64,000 bases of DNA from Rhodovarius crocodyli (GCF_004005855.1 NZ_SACL01000005.1:124001-188000), one strand, 5' to 3'. Positions 45,973 to 55,007 are shown, counted from the first letter of the stretch. Program-made: numbers and translations. The notes: generated from the sequence alone by a model not told the origin.

Positions 45973-47006
45973 GCCGTGGCTCCCGCCTTGCTGTGGCCGC
46001 TGGCCGGGTTGGCGATGTGGCAGGCGGCCAGATGGCCGCCGCCGAGGTCCGCCATGATGGGCTTGGACGAGGCGCAGATGTCCTCGGCCAGCGGGCAGCG
46101 GGTGCGGAAGCGGCAGCCGCTGGGCGGGTTCACCGGGTTCGGCGGGTCACCGGTCAGCGGCGGGCTGGTGCGCCGCATCGCCGGGTCCATCGACGGCCGG
46201 CTGGCCAGCAGCGCGCGTGTATAGGGGTGGGCGGGCTTCTCATAGATCGCGTCCACCGGGCCGATCTCGGCCACCTCGCCCAGATACATCACCAGCACGC
46301 GGTCGCTGATGAACTGCACCACGTTCAGGTCGTGGCTGATGAACACATAGGTCAGGCCGAACTGTTCCTTCAGCTCGACCAGCAGGTTCAGCACCTGGGC
46401 CTCGACCGATTTGTCCAGCGCCGAGACGGGCTCGTCCAGGATCACGAGGCGCGGACGCAGCGCCAGGGCGCGCGCGATGTTCACGCGCTGGCGCTGGCCG
46501 CCCGACAGCTCATGGGGGTAGCGGCGGGCGAAGCTCTGCGGTGCCAGCCCCACGGCGGCCAGCAGGTCCCGCGCGCGGGTCCGGGCCTCGGTGTCGCTCA
46601 CGCCATGCACCTTGGGCGCGAAGGCGATGCTGTCCTCGATGGGCAGGCGCGGGTTCAGCGAGGCATAGCTGTCCTGGAACACCATCTGCACCTGGCGGCG
46701 ATAGTCGCGCAGCGCGATGCCGCCGGCATTGCCCTCGCCCACCGCCTCACCGTCGAAGATCATGCTGCCGGTATCGGGCGGCATCAGGCGCATCAGCAGC
46801 CGGGCGGTGGTGGATTTGCCGCAGCCCGATTCGCCCACGATGCCCAGCGTCTCGCCCTTCTCCACCGTGAAGGTCACGCCATCCACGGCGCGCACGGTGG
46901 CGACGGTGCGGCCGAGCAGCCCGCCCTTGATGGGGAAGTGCTTCTGCAGCCCCTCCAGCGTCAACAGGGGCTGGGCGGGGCCGCCGCGATCGAGATGCGT
47001 ATCCAT
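45969..47006 (-). CDS. dppF: Peptide ABC transporter ATPase (DppF/OppF type)
   Basis: A 345-residue partner ATPase of DppD. Walker [10 protein letters not shown], signature [15 protein letters not shown] and Walker [13 protein letters not shown] are present, and the C-terminal extension has [17 protein letters not shown] 47006 (MDTHLDRGG) is chosen; the frame runs 50 codons further upstream without similarity. It is first in a two-gene unit with dppD, divergent from the RAM-domain gene across 181 bases. Confidence 0.9.
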   Translation of the reverse strand: MDTHLDRGGPAQPLLTLEGLQKHFPIKGGLLGRTVATVRAVDGVTFTVEKGETLGIVGESGCGKSTTARLLMRLMPPDTGSMIFDGEAVGEGNAGGIALRDYRRQVQMVFQDSYASLNPRLPIEDSIAFAPKVHGVSDTEARTRARDLLAAVGLAPQSFARRYPHELSGGQRQRVNIARALALRPRLVILDEPVSALDKSVEAQVLNLLVELKEQFGLTYVFISHDLNVVQFISDRVLVMYLGEVAEIGPVDAIYEKPAHPYTRALLASRPSMDPAMRRTSPPLTGDPPNPVNPPSGCRFRTRCPLAEDICASSKPIMADLGGGHLAACHIANPASGHSKAGATA

Positions 47007-47187
47007 GGCCGCAGGGTAGCGCCCCGAGGGGCGGCAGCGGAACGAAGCCGGCGGGTGCCCCGGCGGGGCCACGGCCGCCATCTGCCGCTTCCTTGGGCAG
47101 AAGCCCCGGGCCCTGCTCCCCCTTGGGCCCGGCTTGTGCGACGCACGCCGCCCCGTCATCCTGCGCCCACCCGATGGGAGAGTTCCG

Positions 47188-47433
47188 ATGCGCGCTATCT
47201 TCGTCCTGATTAAATGCGAGATGGGTGCCGCCTATCGCGTGGCCCGCCACATGGCCGACAGCATCGAGGAGCTGTCGGAAATGCACTCGATTTCAGGCAC
47301 CTACGACCTGCTGGGCAAGTTCTACCTGGAGCCCGACCAGGATGTGGGCCTGTTCGTGGTCGACAAGGTGCAGACCGTCGCCGGCGTGAAGGACACGCTG
47401 ACGATGTTAACTTACAACGCCTTCACCGCGTAG
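47188..47433 (+). CDS. Stand-alone RAM (Lrp/AsnC ligand-binding) domain protein
   Basis: An 81-residue protein equal to the C-terminal ligand-binding domain of Lrp/AsnC regulators, without the DNA-binding part. Family-typical segments are AYRVARHMADSIEEL and HSISGTYDLLGKFYLE. GGGAGAG precedes the ATG. Such stand-alone RAM proteins form oligomers that bind amino acids. Its 3' end overlaps the convergent mlrC gene by 22 bases. Confidence 0.82.
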   Translation: MRAIFVLIKCEMGAAYRVARHMADSIEELSEMHSISGTYDLLGKFYLEPDQDVGLFVVDKVQTVAGVKDTLTMLTYNAFTA

Positions 47434-48920
47434 GCGGCGTCCGCGTCCAGCGGATAGACCGGCCTCGGCAGCCGCTTCCAGGTGAAGTTGGTCAGCACGG
47501 GGCTGGTCAGGCCTGCGGTATCCACTTCGAACACGCGCCCGGGCGGGGCGAATTCGTCGAAGCCCGCGCGGAAATGCCCGCGGCTTTTGACCACGATGCA
47601 GCGCGCGGCGGCCAGGTCGATGCCGTGCATCTCCAGCGTGCGCGGCTCATGGCATTGCCGGCGCAGGCTGATCACTACCACCTCCAGCCCGCTGCCCTCC
47701 AGCCGCAGACGCGCGCTGGGGCCGAGGTTGAACGCGCGCCCCGCCATGGTGCCGCGCCGGCCGACCGCGCGGCCGTCGGTCAGCGTCACCACCGTGGCGC
47801 GCGCCGTCATGGGGCGGCTGAACTCGCTGGGGCTGCGGTTGAAGCGGGCCTCGAACACCGCGCCCTCGCCCAGCGCATGGGCTTCGGCGGCGAGCTCCGG
47901 GTCCACGAACAGGCCCAGCACCACGCCGGGCACCTCGGCCTCATGCAGCGCCCGCAGCAGCCAGGCGGTGTTGCCGCGCCCGCCGCCGCCCGGGTTGTCC
48001 CCGCTGTCGGAGAAGATGACGGTCGCCTCGGCATCGCGCGCGACCGTCACGGCCTCCTTCACGGACAGCAGCGTGCGGGTATGGCGCTCCCGCTGGGCCC
48101 AGGCCTTCTGCGCGAGGGTCCGGGCCGCCGCATCCGCCACGTCCTGGCTGGTCGCGGTGGTGTTGATGGTGATGCCGCATTTCGGCAGGTCGCTGAACAC
48201 GAAGCCGCCCGTGACGCTCACATTCAAGAGGGCGGGGTCGGCCTCGACCATCGCCTCGCCCATGCGGATCAGGTCGGCATAGGGGCCTTCGGCGGTCAGC
48301 AGCGTCACGGTGGGGGGCGTCAGCGGCAGGCGGATGAAGGCGCGGTGCGCGCGCGTGCCGCCCAGCAGCAGGCGCAGCATGTCCGCGGCCTCGGCGGCGC
48401 GCGGCGCCTGGTCCACATGCGGGTTGGTGCGATAGGCGATCAGGCTGTCGCAGTTCGCCACCAGCTTCTCGCTGACATTGCAGTGCAGGTCGTGCGTCAC
48501 GACGATGGGCACGCCCGGCCCCACGATCTGCCGCACCATGGCCAGCAGCGTGCCGTCGCTGTCCTCGTCGCCGGTGGCGGAGGACGCGCCGTGGCTCGCG
48601 ACATACACCGCATCGACCGGCAAGGCGCTGGCCAGGCCGCGCCGCACCGTATCCAGCATGCGCAGGAACAGTTCCTGCGCGATCGGCCCGCCCGGGGGCG
48701 CGCCCCACATCGCGATGGGCCTGGGCGTCCAGTCGCCCGTCTCGTCCATGCGGCGATAGAAGCCCGGCAGTTCCGCCGGCAGATGTGAACCCTGGGAGCG
48801 CGCGAGCGGCGTGATGGCCTCGCCCTCCTCCCAGCACAGCGCGCGGAAATCCGCCTCGGTCGTGGTGGGGGCGAACGCATTCGCCTCCAGATGAATACCC
48901 AGGATCGCTACAGTCGGCAT
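47412..48920 (-). CDS. M81 family metallopeptidase / MlrC-like protein
   Basis: A 502-residue protein of the MlrC family, first described in microcystin (cyclic peptide) breakdown and thought to be a zinc enzyme. Visible family stretches are GIHLEANAFAPTTT at the N-terminus, YVASHGASSATGDEDSDG, VVTHDLHCNVS, IFSDSGDNPGGGGRGNT and KSRGHFRAGFDEFAP near the C-terminus. His and Asp in these are the candidate metal ligands. It is divergent from the ArgE-like gene (68 bases), suggesting shared control. Physiological substrate unknown. Confidence 0.85.
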   Translation of the reverse strand: MPTVAILGIHLEANAFAPTTTEADFRALCWEEGEAITPLARSQGSHLPAELPGFYRRMDETGDWTPRPIAMWGAPPGGPIAQELFLRMLDTVRRGLASALPVDAVYVASHGASSATGDEDSDGTLLAMVRQIVGPGVPIVVTHDLHCNVSEKLVANCDSLIAYRTNPHVDQAPRAAEAADMLRLLLGGTRAHRAFIRLPLTPPTVTLLTAEGPYADLIRMGEAMVEADPALLNVSVTGGFVFSDLPKCGITINTTATSQDVADAAARTLAQKAWAQRERHTRTLLSVKEAVTVARDAEATVIFSDSGDNPGGGGRGNTAWLLRALHEAEVPGVVLGLFVDPELAAEAHALGEGAVFEARFNRSPSEFSRPMTARATVVTLTDGRAVGRRGTMAGRAFNLGPSARLRLEGSGLEVVVISLRRQCHEPRTLEMHGIDLAAARCIVVKSRGHFRAGFDEFAPPGRVFEVDTAGLTSPVLTNFTWKRLPRPVYPLDADAAYAVKAL

Positions 48921-48988
48921 CGAAAACCACCCCCGATTGCCAGGGAGCCTGTCACGACTAGGATGGAGCCGAAAGAGGCACAGGGGAC

Positions 48989-50143
48989 ATGCGGGAGCAG
49001 GCCATCGCCCATCTGGCGACGCTGGTGGCGTTCGACACCACCAGCCGGAACAGCAACCTGCCGTTGATCCGGTGGGCCGAGGCGGAGCTTCTGCGCCACG
49101 GCGTGGCCGCGCGCGTGATCGACGTGGACGGCAAGGCGAACCTGCATGCCGTCATCGGCCCGCGCGTGGCGGGCGGGGTGGCGCTCTCGGCCCATGTGGA
49201 CTGCGTGCCGGTCGAGGCCCAGGCCTGGACCAGCGCCCCCTTCACCCTGCGGCGCGACGGCGGGCGCCTCTACGGGCGCGGCACGACGGACATGAAGGGC
49301 TTCGTGGCCTGCGTGCTGGCCATGGTGCCGGAATTCGCCGCCGCCCCGCTGCTGCGCCCCATCCATATCTGCCTGACGCATGACGAGGAGACGACCTTCG
49401 ACGGCGCGGAACGGCTGATGCCGGAACTGGCCGCCGACGCCCCGCCGCCCGCCTGGTGCGTGGTGGGTGAGCCGACCTCGATGCGCCCCGTCATTGCCCA
49501 CAAGGGCTATGCCAGCTGGGATGTGGCCGTCACGGGCCTCTCCGGTCATTCCTCGCGCACCGACGCCACTGCCAACGCGCTGATGGCCGCGGCCGAGGCC
49601 ATCGCCTGGCTCGCCGCCGAGCAGCGCCGCTTCATGGCCGAGGGCCGGCGCGTGGAGGGCTTCAACCCGCCCCACACCACCGTCCATGCCGGCACCTTCC
49701 ACAGCGGCACGGTGCTGAACATCGTGCCCGACCGCGCCGACTTCACCTTCGAGGTCCGCACCGTGCCGGGCGACGACGCGCGTGAGGTGCTGGCCCGTTT
49801 CCAGGCCGCGCTGGAGGGCGAGATCATGCCCCGGCTGCGCGCCATCCACCCCGCCGCCGGCTTCGCCATCGCGCGCCGCGCCTTCGCGCCCGCGCTGGGG
49901 CTCGCGGAAACCCACCCGCTCACCCTCGCCACCCAGCGCCTGACCGGGCGCAACGGCGCCGCCCGCGTCAGCTACGGCACGGAGGCCGGGTATTTCGAGC
50001 AGGCCGGCGTCGCCGCGATCGTCTGCGGCCCGGGCGACATCGCCCAGGCCCATCAGCCCGACGAGTTCATCGAGGAAGACGAGCTCGACGCCTGCCTGGG
50101 CTTCCTCCGACGCCTGACGGAGCGCCAATGCCAGCCGAGCTGA
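48989..50143 (+). CDS. argE: M20 family deacylase, acetylornithine deacetylase (ArgE)-like
   Basis: A di-zinc amidohydrolase of 384 residues. Zinc ligands and active-site segments are LSAHVDCVPVE, GRGTTDMKGF, THDEETTFDGAERL and VVGEPTSM; GLSGHSSRTD lies in the dimerisation domain. Best match in memory is ArgE, but the gene sits with an AstE-like enzyme, an MlrC homologue and peptide transporter ATPases, so catabolic N-acyl amino acid deacylation is equally possible. It overlaps the next gene by 16 bases. Confidence 0.8.
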   Translation: MREQAIAHLATLVAFDTTSRNSNLPLIRWAEAELLRHGVAARVIDVDGKANLHAVIGPRVAGGVALSAHVDCVPVEAQAWTSAPFTLRRDGGRLYGRGTTDMKGFVACVLAMVPEFAAAPLLRPIHICLTHDEETTFDGAERLMPELAADAPPPAWCVVGEPTSMRPVIAHKGYASWDVAVTGLSGHSSRTDATANALMAAAEAIAWLAAEQRRFMAEGRRVEGFNPPHTTVHAGTFHSGTVLNIVPDRADFTFEVRTVPGDDAREVLARFQAALEGEIMPRLRAIHPAAGFAIARRAFAPALGLAETHPLTLATQRLTGRNGAARVSYGTEAGYFEQAGVAAIVCGPGDIAQAHQPDEFIEEDELDACLGFLRRLTERQCQPS

Positions 50144-51093
50144 ACCCGGCCCTGGCGGCGCTGGCGGCCGGCGAACCCGGCCCGCCGCCGCCCGTGCGCA
50201 TCGCCCGCCCGGACCTGCGCCCCTGGGTGGAGGGCAATGTCGCGCGCGGCGCCTGGTCCTTCGAGGGGCCGGCGCCGGGCCCGCACATCTGCATCCTGGC
50301 CCTGACCCACGGCAACGAGATCGCGGGGGCCGTGCTGCTGGAACGCTGGCTGCGCCAGGGCTTGCGGCCCGTCGCGGGCCGGCTGTCGCTGGTCTTCGCC
50401 AACCTCGACGCCTTCGCCCATTTCGACCCGGCCGACCCCGTGGCCAGCCGCTTCGTCGAGCAGGATTTCAACCGCGTCTGGAACCCCGACCTGCTGGACG
50501 GCCCCGGGCGTTCCAGCGAGCTGCGCCGCGCCCGCGTGCTGCGCCCGCTGATCGAAAGCGCGGACATCCTGCTGGACCTGCATTCCATGCTGTGGCCGGC
50601 CGACCCGCTGCTGCTCTCACCGGACAGCCCCCGCTGCATCGAGCTGGGCCTGTCGCTGGGGGAACCGCCGCTGGTGGTGGCGGACCAGGGGCATGAGAGC
50701 GGGCGACGGGTGGTCGATCACCTGGCGGCGCTCGGCCGCCGCGCGGTGCTGCTGGAAGCCGGCGACCATTGGGAGCCCGAGACGGTGGCCCGGATGGAGC
50801 GCGCGGCGTCCCGGCTGCTGCATCTGCACGGGCTGCTTCCCGGCGCGGCGGAACCCATGGCTCCCTCACGGCTGGCGCGCGTGACCGAATCCATCACGGC
50901 CCGCAGCCCCAGCTTCAGCTTCATCCGCCCCTTCCGCGGCGGTGAGGTGCTGGCCGAGCCCGGCACGCTGATCGCGACCGACGGCAGCCGCGAGATCCGC
51001 ACCCCGCACGAGAACTGCCTGCTGGTGATGCCCACGCTGCGCACGGCGCCGGGGGTGACGGCAGTCAGGCTCGCGAGGTTCGAGGAAGCCTAG
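50128..51093 (+). CDS. Succinylglutamate desuccinylase/aspartoacylase family enzyme
   Basis: A zinc carboxypeptidase-fold deacylase of 321 residues. Zinc ligands are in LTHGNEIAG (H and E) and DLHSM (H). EQDFNRVWNP is the family arginine-bearing segment. It starts inside the ArgE-like gene, so the pair is translationally coupled and probably acts on related N-acyl amino acids. It is not followed by other arginine-succinyltransferase pathway genes, so a strict AstE role is unlikely. Confidence 0.82.
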   Translation: MPAELNPALAALAAGEPGPPPPVRIARPDLRPWVEGNVARGAWSFEGPAPGPHICILALTHGNEIAGAVLLERWLRQGLRPVAGRLSLVFANLDAFAHFDPADPVASRFVEQDFNRVWNPDLLDGPGRSSELRRARVLRPLIESADILLDLHSMLWPADPLLLSPDSPRCIELGLSLGEPPLVVADQGHESGRRVVDHLAALGRRAVLLEAGDHWEPETVARMERAASRLLHLHGLLPGAAEPMAPSRLARVTESITARSPSFSFIRPFRGGEVLAEPGTLIATDGSREIRTPHENCLLVMPTLRTAPGVTAVRLARFEEA

Positions 51094-51104
51094 GGGAAGC
51101 AGTC

Positions 51105-51119
51105 GGGGGCCGCGCCCCC
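51105..51119. terminator. GC hairpin between convergent genes
   Basis: GGGGGC-CGC-GCCCCC (51105-51110 and 51114-51119), between the stops of the AstE-like gene (+) and the small secreted protein (-). Same 3-base-loop layout as other stop-codon hairpins in the window. Confidence 0.45.
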
Positions 51120-51123
51120 GCCC

Positions 51124-51597
51124 TTACCGGCGCCCGCGCCGACGCGGCCGGTCCAGCGCCGCCAGCGCCAGGTCGGTCTGGTCCATCGCCGTCTTCAGGT
51201 CGCCACGCCCGGCCGCCAGCCGCGCCGCGGTGATGCGCGCCACCGGGCCGTTCTGCACCGGCTCACCCGCGCGGGTCGCGGGGGTGGAACGCGTCAGCAG
51301 CCGGGACTCGGCGCGTTCCAGGAACTCGATCGCCTGGCCGGCGCGCCGCGCGGTCAGCGCCGCATGGGCGGAGCGCAGCAGCCCCGCCGCATCGTCGACG
51401 CCGGCGGCTTCCGCCTCGGCCGCCGCGCGGTTCTGCTCGGGCACCCAGGGGGTCGCGGCCGGGTTGGCCCGGGCGCGGTCCTGCTCGCGCACCGCGCCGT
51501 CCACCTGCGCCACCTGCTCGGGGTGGCCCCGGCCGTGATGCGCGGCCGCGGGGCCGGCCAGGACAGCCAGGGAAAGAAGAAGGGCGGTGGCGCGCAT
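51124..51597 (-). CDS. Small secreted protein of unknown function
   Basis: 157 residues with a clear signal peptide (about 1-19, MRATALLLSLAVLAGPAAA). The mature N-terminus is HHGRGHPEQ, histidine-rich, which could bind metal. The rest is Ala/Arg-rich and helical, ending in a strongly basic tail (RPRRRGRR). It lies 4 bases behind the adenosine kinase-like gene and is probably co-transcribed. I do not recognise the family; an Ala-rich periplasmic helical protein is the best description. Confidence 0.6.
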   Translation of the reverse strand: MRATALLLSLAVLAGPAAAHHGRGHPEQVAQVDGAVREQDRARANPAATPWVPEQNRAAAEAEAAGVDDAAGLLRSAHAALTARRAGQAIEFLERAESRLLTRSTPATRAGEPVQNGPVARITAARLAAGRGDLKTAMDQTDLALAALDRPRRRGRR

Positions 51598-51601
51598 GGG
51601 T

Positions 51602-52579
51602 TCAGGCTCCGACGAGGGTCTTCAGGTCACGCTGCGGGCGCGGGCCGAAATGGCTGATCACCTCGGCCGCGCAGGCGCTGCCCCACTGGCCGGCCGAGGC
51701 CAGGTCCAGCCCGCGCGTATGGGCGGCCAGGAAGCCGCCGGCATAGGCATCGCCCGCGCCCGTGGTGTCCACCACCTGGGTCGGCACGGCGGCCACCTCA
51801 TGCACCGCATCGCCCGAGACGATGAAGCTGCCCTTCTCGCTGCGGGTCAGGGCGGCGATGCCCACCTCGGCGCGCACGGCGGCCTGGGCGGCGGCGAAGT
51901 CGTCCGTCTCGTACAGGCTGAGGATCTCGGCCTCATTGGCGAACAGGATGTCGCATTCCTCACGCACGAAGGCGCGGAAGGCATCGCGGTGGCGGCCCAC
52001 GCAGAACGGGTCGGACAGGGAGAGCGCGACCTTGCGGCCGGCGGCATGCGCCGCGCGGGCGGCGGCGCGGAAGGCGGCCTGGGCGGCCGGCGGGTCGAAC
52101 AGATAGCCTTCGAGGTAGACGACCTGGGCGCGGGCCACCTCGGCCACGTCCACATCCTGCTCGCCGAAGGTCACGCAGGCGCCCAGATAGGTGTTCATCG
52201 TGCGCTGCCCGTCGGGCGAGACCAGGATCAGGCAGCGGGCCGTGGGGGCGCCGCCCTGCAGCGGGGGCGTCGGGAAATGCACGCCGACGGAGCGGATGTC
52301 ATGCGCGAAAACCTGGCCCAGCGCGTCCTCGGCCACCTTGCCCAGGAAGCCCACCTTGGCGCCCAGCCCGGCGGCGACCGCGCAGGAATTGGCGACGGAA
52401 CCGCCGCTGCTTTCCACGCCCGGGCCCATGGCGGCATAGATGCCTTCCGCCTGCTCGGTGCTGATGAGGGCCATGCCCCCCTTGTTCATGCCGCGCGCGG
52501 CCAGAAAGGCATCGTCGGCGCGGGAGATGACGTCGACGATCGCGTTGCCGATGCCGAGGATATCGAGGGAGGCTGTCAT
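51602..52579 (-). CDS. Adenosine kinase-like PfkB family sugar kinase
   Basis: A 325-residue ribokinase-fold kinase. The glycine-rich N-terminal segment GIGNAIVDVI and GGSVANSCAVAAGLG, plus the C-terminal PfkB signature VDTTGAGDAYAGGFL with the catalytic aspartate, are intact. Overall pattern resembles bacterial adenosine kinases of alphaproteobacteria. ATG 52579 (MTASLDILGIG) is chosen by alignment; the frame is open 110 codons upstream with no similarity. Divergent from the bactofilin gene by 185 bases. Confidence 0.88.
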   Translation of the reverse strand: MTASLDILGIGNAIVDVISRADDAFLAARGMNKGGMALISTEQAEGIYAAMGPGVESSGGSVANSCAVAAGLGAKVGFLGKVAEDALGQVFAHDIRSVGVHFPTPPLQGGAPTARCLILVSPDGQRTMNTYLGACVTFGEQDVDVAEVARAQVVYLEGYLFDPPAAQAAFRAAARAAHAAGRKVALSLSDPFCVGRHRDAFRAFVREECDILFANEAEILSLYETDDFAAAQAAVRAEVGIAALTRSEKGSFIVSGDAVHEVAAVPTQVVDTTGAGDAYAGGFLAAHTRGLDLASAGQWGSACAAEVISHFGPRPQRDLKTLVGA

Positions 52580-52764
52580 GCTGCCCGCATAGCCTCCGCA
52601 CAGGCAGGCGTCCATCGGAGTGCGGAGCGATACGCCCCCGACATGTCCCCATCGCGGGAGTTTTGGCAGATTCTTAAGACGAATCCTGCATGGGGCAATT
52701 GTGCGGGGCGGGCCGGGGCGGTAAGCCTCGGTGAAATCTCCGACTACCGAAGGGGCATTCACGC

Positions 52765-53394
52765 ATGGCGATTTTCGGACGCAAAAAGGAAGACACTCCC
52801 GCTGCCCCCGAGGCACCCGTGACCGTGCCAGCGGCGCGCGATGCCGACCTGACCGCCGCCAACCTCCGCCCCGCAGCCCCGGCGCCCAGCCCTGCCAAGG
52901 AAGCCCCCGCATTGAGCCAGTCGATCCGTCCCACCGCCGCCCCTGCCCCGAACGCGCCGGCCGGGCGCCCGGGCCTGCCGACGCCCGGCGTGGGCGTTCC
53001 GGCCCGCCCGAACCAGGGCGGCCTGCCCGCCTCGCAGAGCGACCGCCGCACCCTGACGGTCGGCAAGGGCATCAGCGTCCAGGGCACGGTGTCCGACTGT
53101 GAGCGCCTGGTCGTCGAGGGCACGGTCGAGAGCGAGATGCTGCAGGCCGCCGAGCTGTCCGTCGGCCAGACCGGCGTGTTCCGCGGCGAAGTGCAGGTCG
53201 AGGACGCGGAGATCGCGGGCCTGTTCGACGGCACCATCACCGCGCGCGGCAACCTGATCATCCGCGCCACCGGCAAGGTGAACGGCGTGGCGCGCTGCAA
53301 GCGCCTGTCGGTCGAGGATGGCGGGCAGCTGATGGGCCGCATGGAAATGCTGACCGACGGCCCGGCGGCCCCCCGCCCCGCTCCCCAGGTCTGA
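52765..53394 (+). CDS. Bactofilin family cytoskeletal protein
   Basis: 209 residues. The N-terminal 90 or so are Pro/Ala-rich and disordered. The bactofilin beta-helix core spans about 93-195, with repeats such as VGKGISVQGTVSDCERLVVEG and VEDAEIAGLFDGTITARGNL. Bactofilins polymerise without nucleotides and organise cell shape, stalks or envelope enzymes. A short membrane-binding N-terminus MAIFGRKKE is visible. Followed by a clear intrinsic terminator. Confidence 0.9.
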   Translation: MAIFGRKKEDTPAAPEAPVTVPAARDADLTAANLRPAAPAPSPAKEAPALSQSIRPTAAPAPNAPAGRPGLPTPGVGVPARPNQGGLPASQSDRRTLTVGKGISVQGTVSDCERLVVEGTVESEMLQAAELSVGQTGVFRGEVQVEDAEIAGLFDGTITARGNLIIRATGKVNGVARCKRLSVEDGGQLMGRMEMLTDGPAAPRPAPQV

Positions 53395-53403
53395 GTATCC
53401 AGT

Positions 53404-53433
53404 ACCCCCGTCCTTCGGGGCGGGGTTTCTTCT
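53404..53433 (+). terminator. Intrinsic terminator after bactofilin
   Basis: ACCCC/GGGGT plus GTCC/GGGC pairs enclose a TTCG tetraloop (53414-53417), with one bulged C. It is followed by TTTCTTCT. It lies 9 bases after the stop. Confidence 0.8.
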
Positions 53434-53460
53434 ACACTTCTCCCGCTAGGGGTTCGCGCC

Positions 53461-54057
53461 GTGACGCCGCGCTGGATGGCCCGCCTGATACCAGCCCACT
53501 TGCTGGTGGCCCTGTTGCCCGCGGCCTGCGCCGCGGGTTCCGACGCGGGTGATGCAACGCGTGAGGCGTTGACCAGCACCCGCGCCAGCCTGGTCGCACT
53601 CGGCCAGGCGCCCGAAGCCCCTCCCTCTCAGCCCGCGCCGCGCCGCGCCACACCCGTGCTGCGCAGCGCCGAGGTTTCCGCGCGTGAGGCCAGCAGCCGC
53701 TGGCCGGAGGCCCGGACGGTGGCGCTGCCCGTGGGCGCCGTGCCCACCCATGCCGGCGCGATGATGGGCAGCAGCCCGGAACGCGTGATGGAATGGCTGG
53801 GTGAGCCCGAGCTGCGCCGCATGGAAGGCCCGGTCGCGATCTGGCTCTACACCGGCTCCGCCTGCCAGCTCGATATCCTGTTCTACCCGACGGCCGAGGG
53901 GCTGCGCGCCGCCCATGTGCAGGCGCGCGCCGGCAGCCTGGCCCAGCGCACCGAAACCGCCTGCCTGCGCGACCTGGCGGGCCAGGCCCGCCGCCGCGCC
54001 AGCCCCGCCGGTGCCTTGATGCCCCGCTCGGCGCTGCCCGCCGAAGCCGGGGCCTGA
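53461..54057 (+). CDS. Exported protein, possibly lipoprotein, with SmpA/OmlA-like segment
   Basis: 198 residues starting at GTG 53461; ATG 53476 is an alternative. The signal segment LIPAHLLVALLPAACAAG resembles a lipoprotein signal, with C23 as possible lipidation site, but the residue before AAC is Pro, so the lipobox is imperfect. The region about 100-140 (MMGSSPERVMEWLGEPELRR, then LDILFYPT) resembles BamE/SmpA-type folds. It precedes the AEC transporter gene by 3 bases. Function unknown; an envelope role is likely. Confidence 0.55.
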   Translation: MTPRWMARLIPAHLLVALLPAACAAGSDAGDATREALTSTRASLVALGQAPEAPPSQPAPRRATPVLRSAEVSAREASSRWPEARTVALPVGAVPTHAGAMMGSSPERVMEWLGEPELRRMEGPVAIWLYTGSACQLDILFYPTAEGLRAAHVQARAGSLAQRTETACLRDLAGQARRRASPAGALMPRSALPAEAGA

Positions 54058-54060
54058 GCG

Positions 54061-54972
54061 GTGTTCGCCGCCTATCTCGACGCCTTCGTGCCCGCTTTCG
54101 GCCTGCTGGTGCTCGGTGCCTTCCTGAAGCGCCGCCTGCTGCCGGACGACACGATCTGGGCGGGCATGGAGCGGCTCATCTTCTGGGTGCTGCTGCCCAG
54201 CCTGCTGGTGGGTGCGATCAGCGAGGTGAAGATGGGCGAGGTGCCCATCCTGGGCATGCTGGCCGCGATCTGGATCGGCCTGGGCCTGGGCACCGTGCTG
54301 TCGGTCATGATCGCGCGCGCCTGGCGGCAGGATCATCCCGCCATGACCAGCGTGCTGCAGGGCGGCATCCGCTTCAACAACCTGATCGGCTTCGCCATTG
54401 CGGGCGCCATCATGGGCGCGCCGGGCGTCACGCTGGGCGCCGTGGCCACCGGGCTGATCGTGCCTTTCGTGCAGCTGATGACGACCGTGGCCTTCGCGCT
54501 CGGCCGCCCGGGCCGGCTGAAGCCCCTGCTGCTGCTGCGCCAGATCTTCCTGAACCCGCTGATCGTGGCCTGCATCCTGGGCTTCGTCATCGCGGGGCTG
54601 GGCGGGCTGCCGCCCGGTGTGAAGCCGCTGGTGCGCAGCCTGGGCCAGGCGACCATCGCGCTCGGCCTGCTGGCGGTGGGGGCGGCGCTTTCCCTCGGCG
54701 CCCTGCGCGACAGGCTGTCGCTGCAGTTGGTCACCACCACGCTGAAGCTGCTGGTGGTGCCGGCCATCACCTATGCGCTGTGCCTGGCACTCGGGCTGGA
54801 TCCGCTGGCGACCGCCACCGCCGTGCTGTTCATGGCGCTGCCCACCGCGGCCACCAGCTATGTCATGGCGCGCGCCATGGGGGGCGACGCCCCGCTGATG
54901 GCGGCAATCACCACCATCGAGCATATGCTGGCGGTGGTGACGCTGCCGCTGTGGATCACGCTGCTGCGCTAA
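54061..54972 (+). CDS. AEC (auxin efflux carrier) family transporter
   Basis: A 303-residue inner-membrane carrier with about ten helices in two halves. Recognisable stretches are FGLLVLGAFLKRRLL at the N-terminus, FNNLIGFAIAGAIMGAPGV and MALPTAATSYVMARAMGGD near the C-terminus. Bacterial members export or import malonate, malate or related acids; substrate cannot be read. Start GTG 54061, 3 bases after the upstream stop, suggests coupled expression. Convergent with the DenD-like gene. Confidence 0.85.
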   Translation: MFAAYLDAFVPAFGLLVLGAFLKRRLLPDDTIWAGMERLIFWVLLPSLLVGAISEVKMGEVPILGMLAAIWIGLGLGTVLSVMIARAWRQDHPAMTSVLQGGIRFNNLIGFAIAGAIMGAPGVTLGAVATGLIVPFVQLMTTVAFALGRPGRLKPLLLLRQIFLNPLIVACILGFVIAGLGGLPPGVKPLVRSLGQATIALGLLAVGAALSLGALRDRLSLQLVTTTLKLLVVPAITYALCLALGLDPLATATAVLFMALPTAATSYVMARAMGGDAPLMAAITTIEHMLAVVTLPLWITLLR

Positions 54973-54981
54973 AATAATGCT

Positions 54982-55007
54982 CGTTCTTTTTCTACAGAAA
55001 AGGAACG
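54982..55007. repeat. AT-rich hairpin, reduced copy A5
   Basis: CGTTCTTTTTC-TACA-GAAAAGGAACG (54982-54992 and 54997-55007), 11 pairs including one G-U, between the convergent stops of the AEC and DenD-like genes. It resembles a single hairpin of the three-hairpin family, with the other two missing. Confidence 0.65.

Noticed and set aside
48989-50143. Certain arginine-biosynthesis role for the ArgE-like enzyme
   Set aside because: M20 enzymes are hard to tell apart and its operon partner is an acylase; the symbol is kept with reduced confidence.
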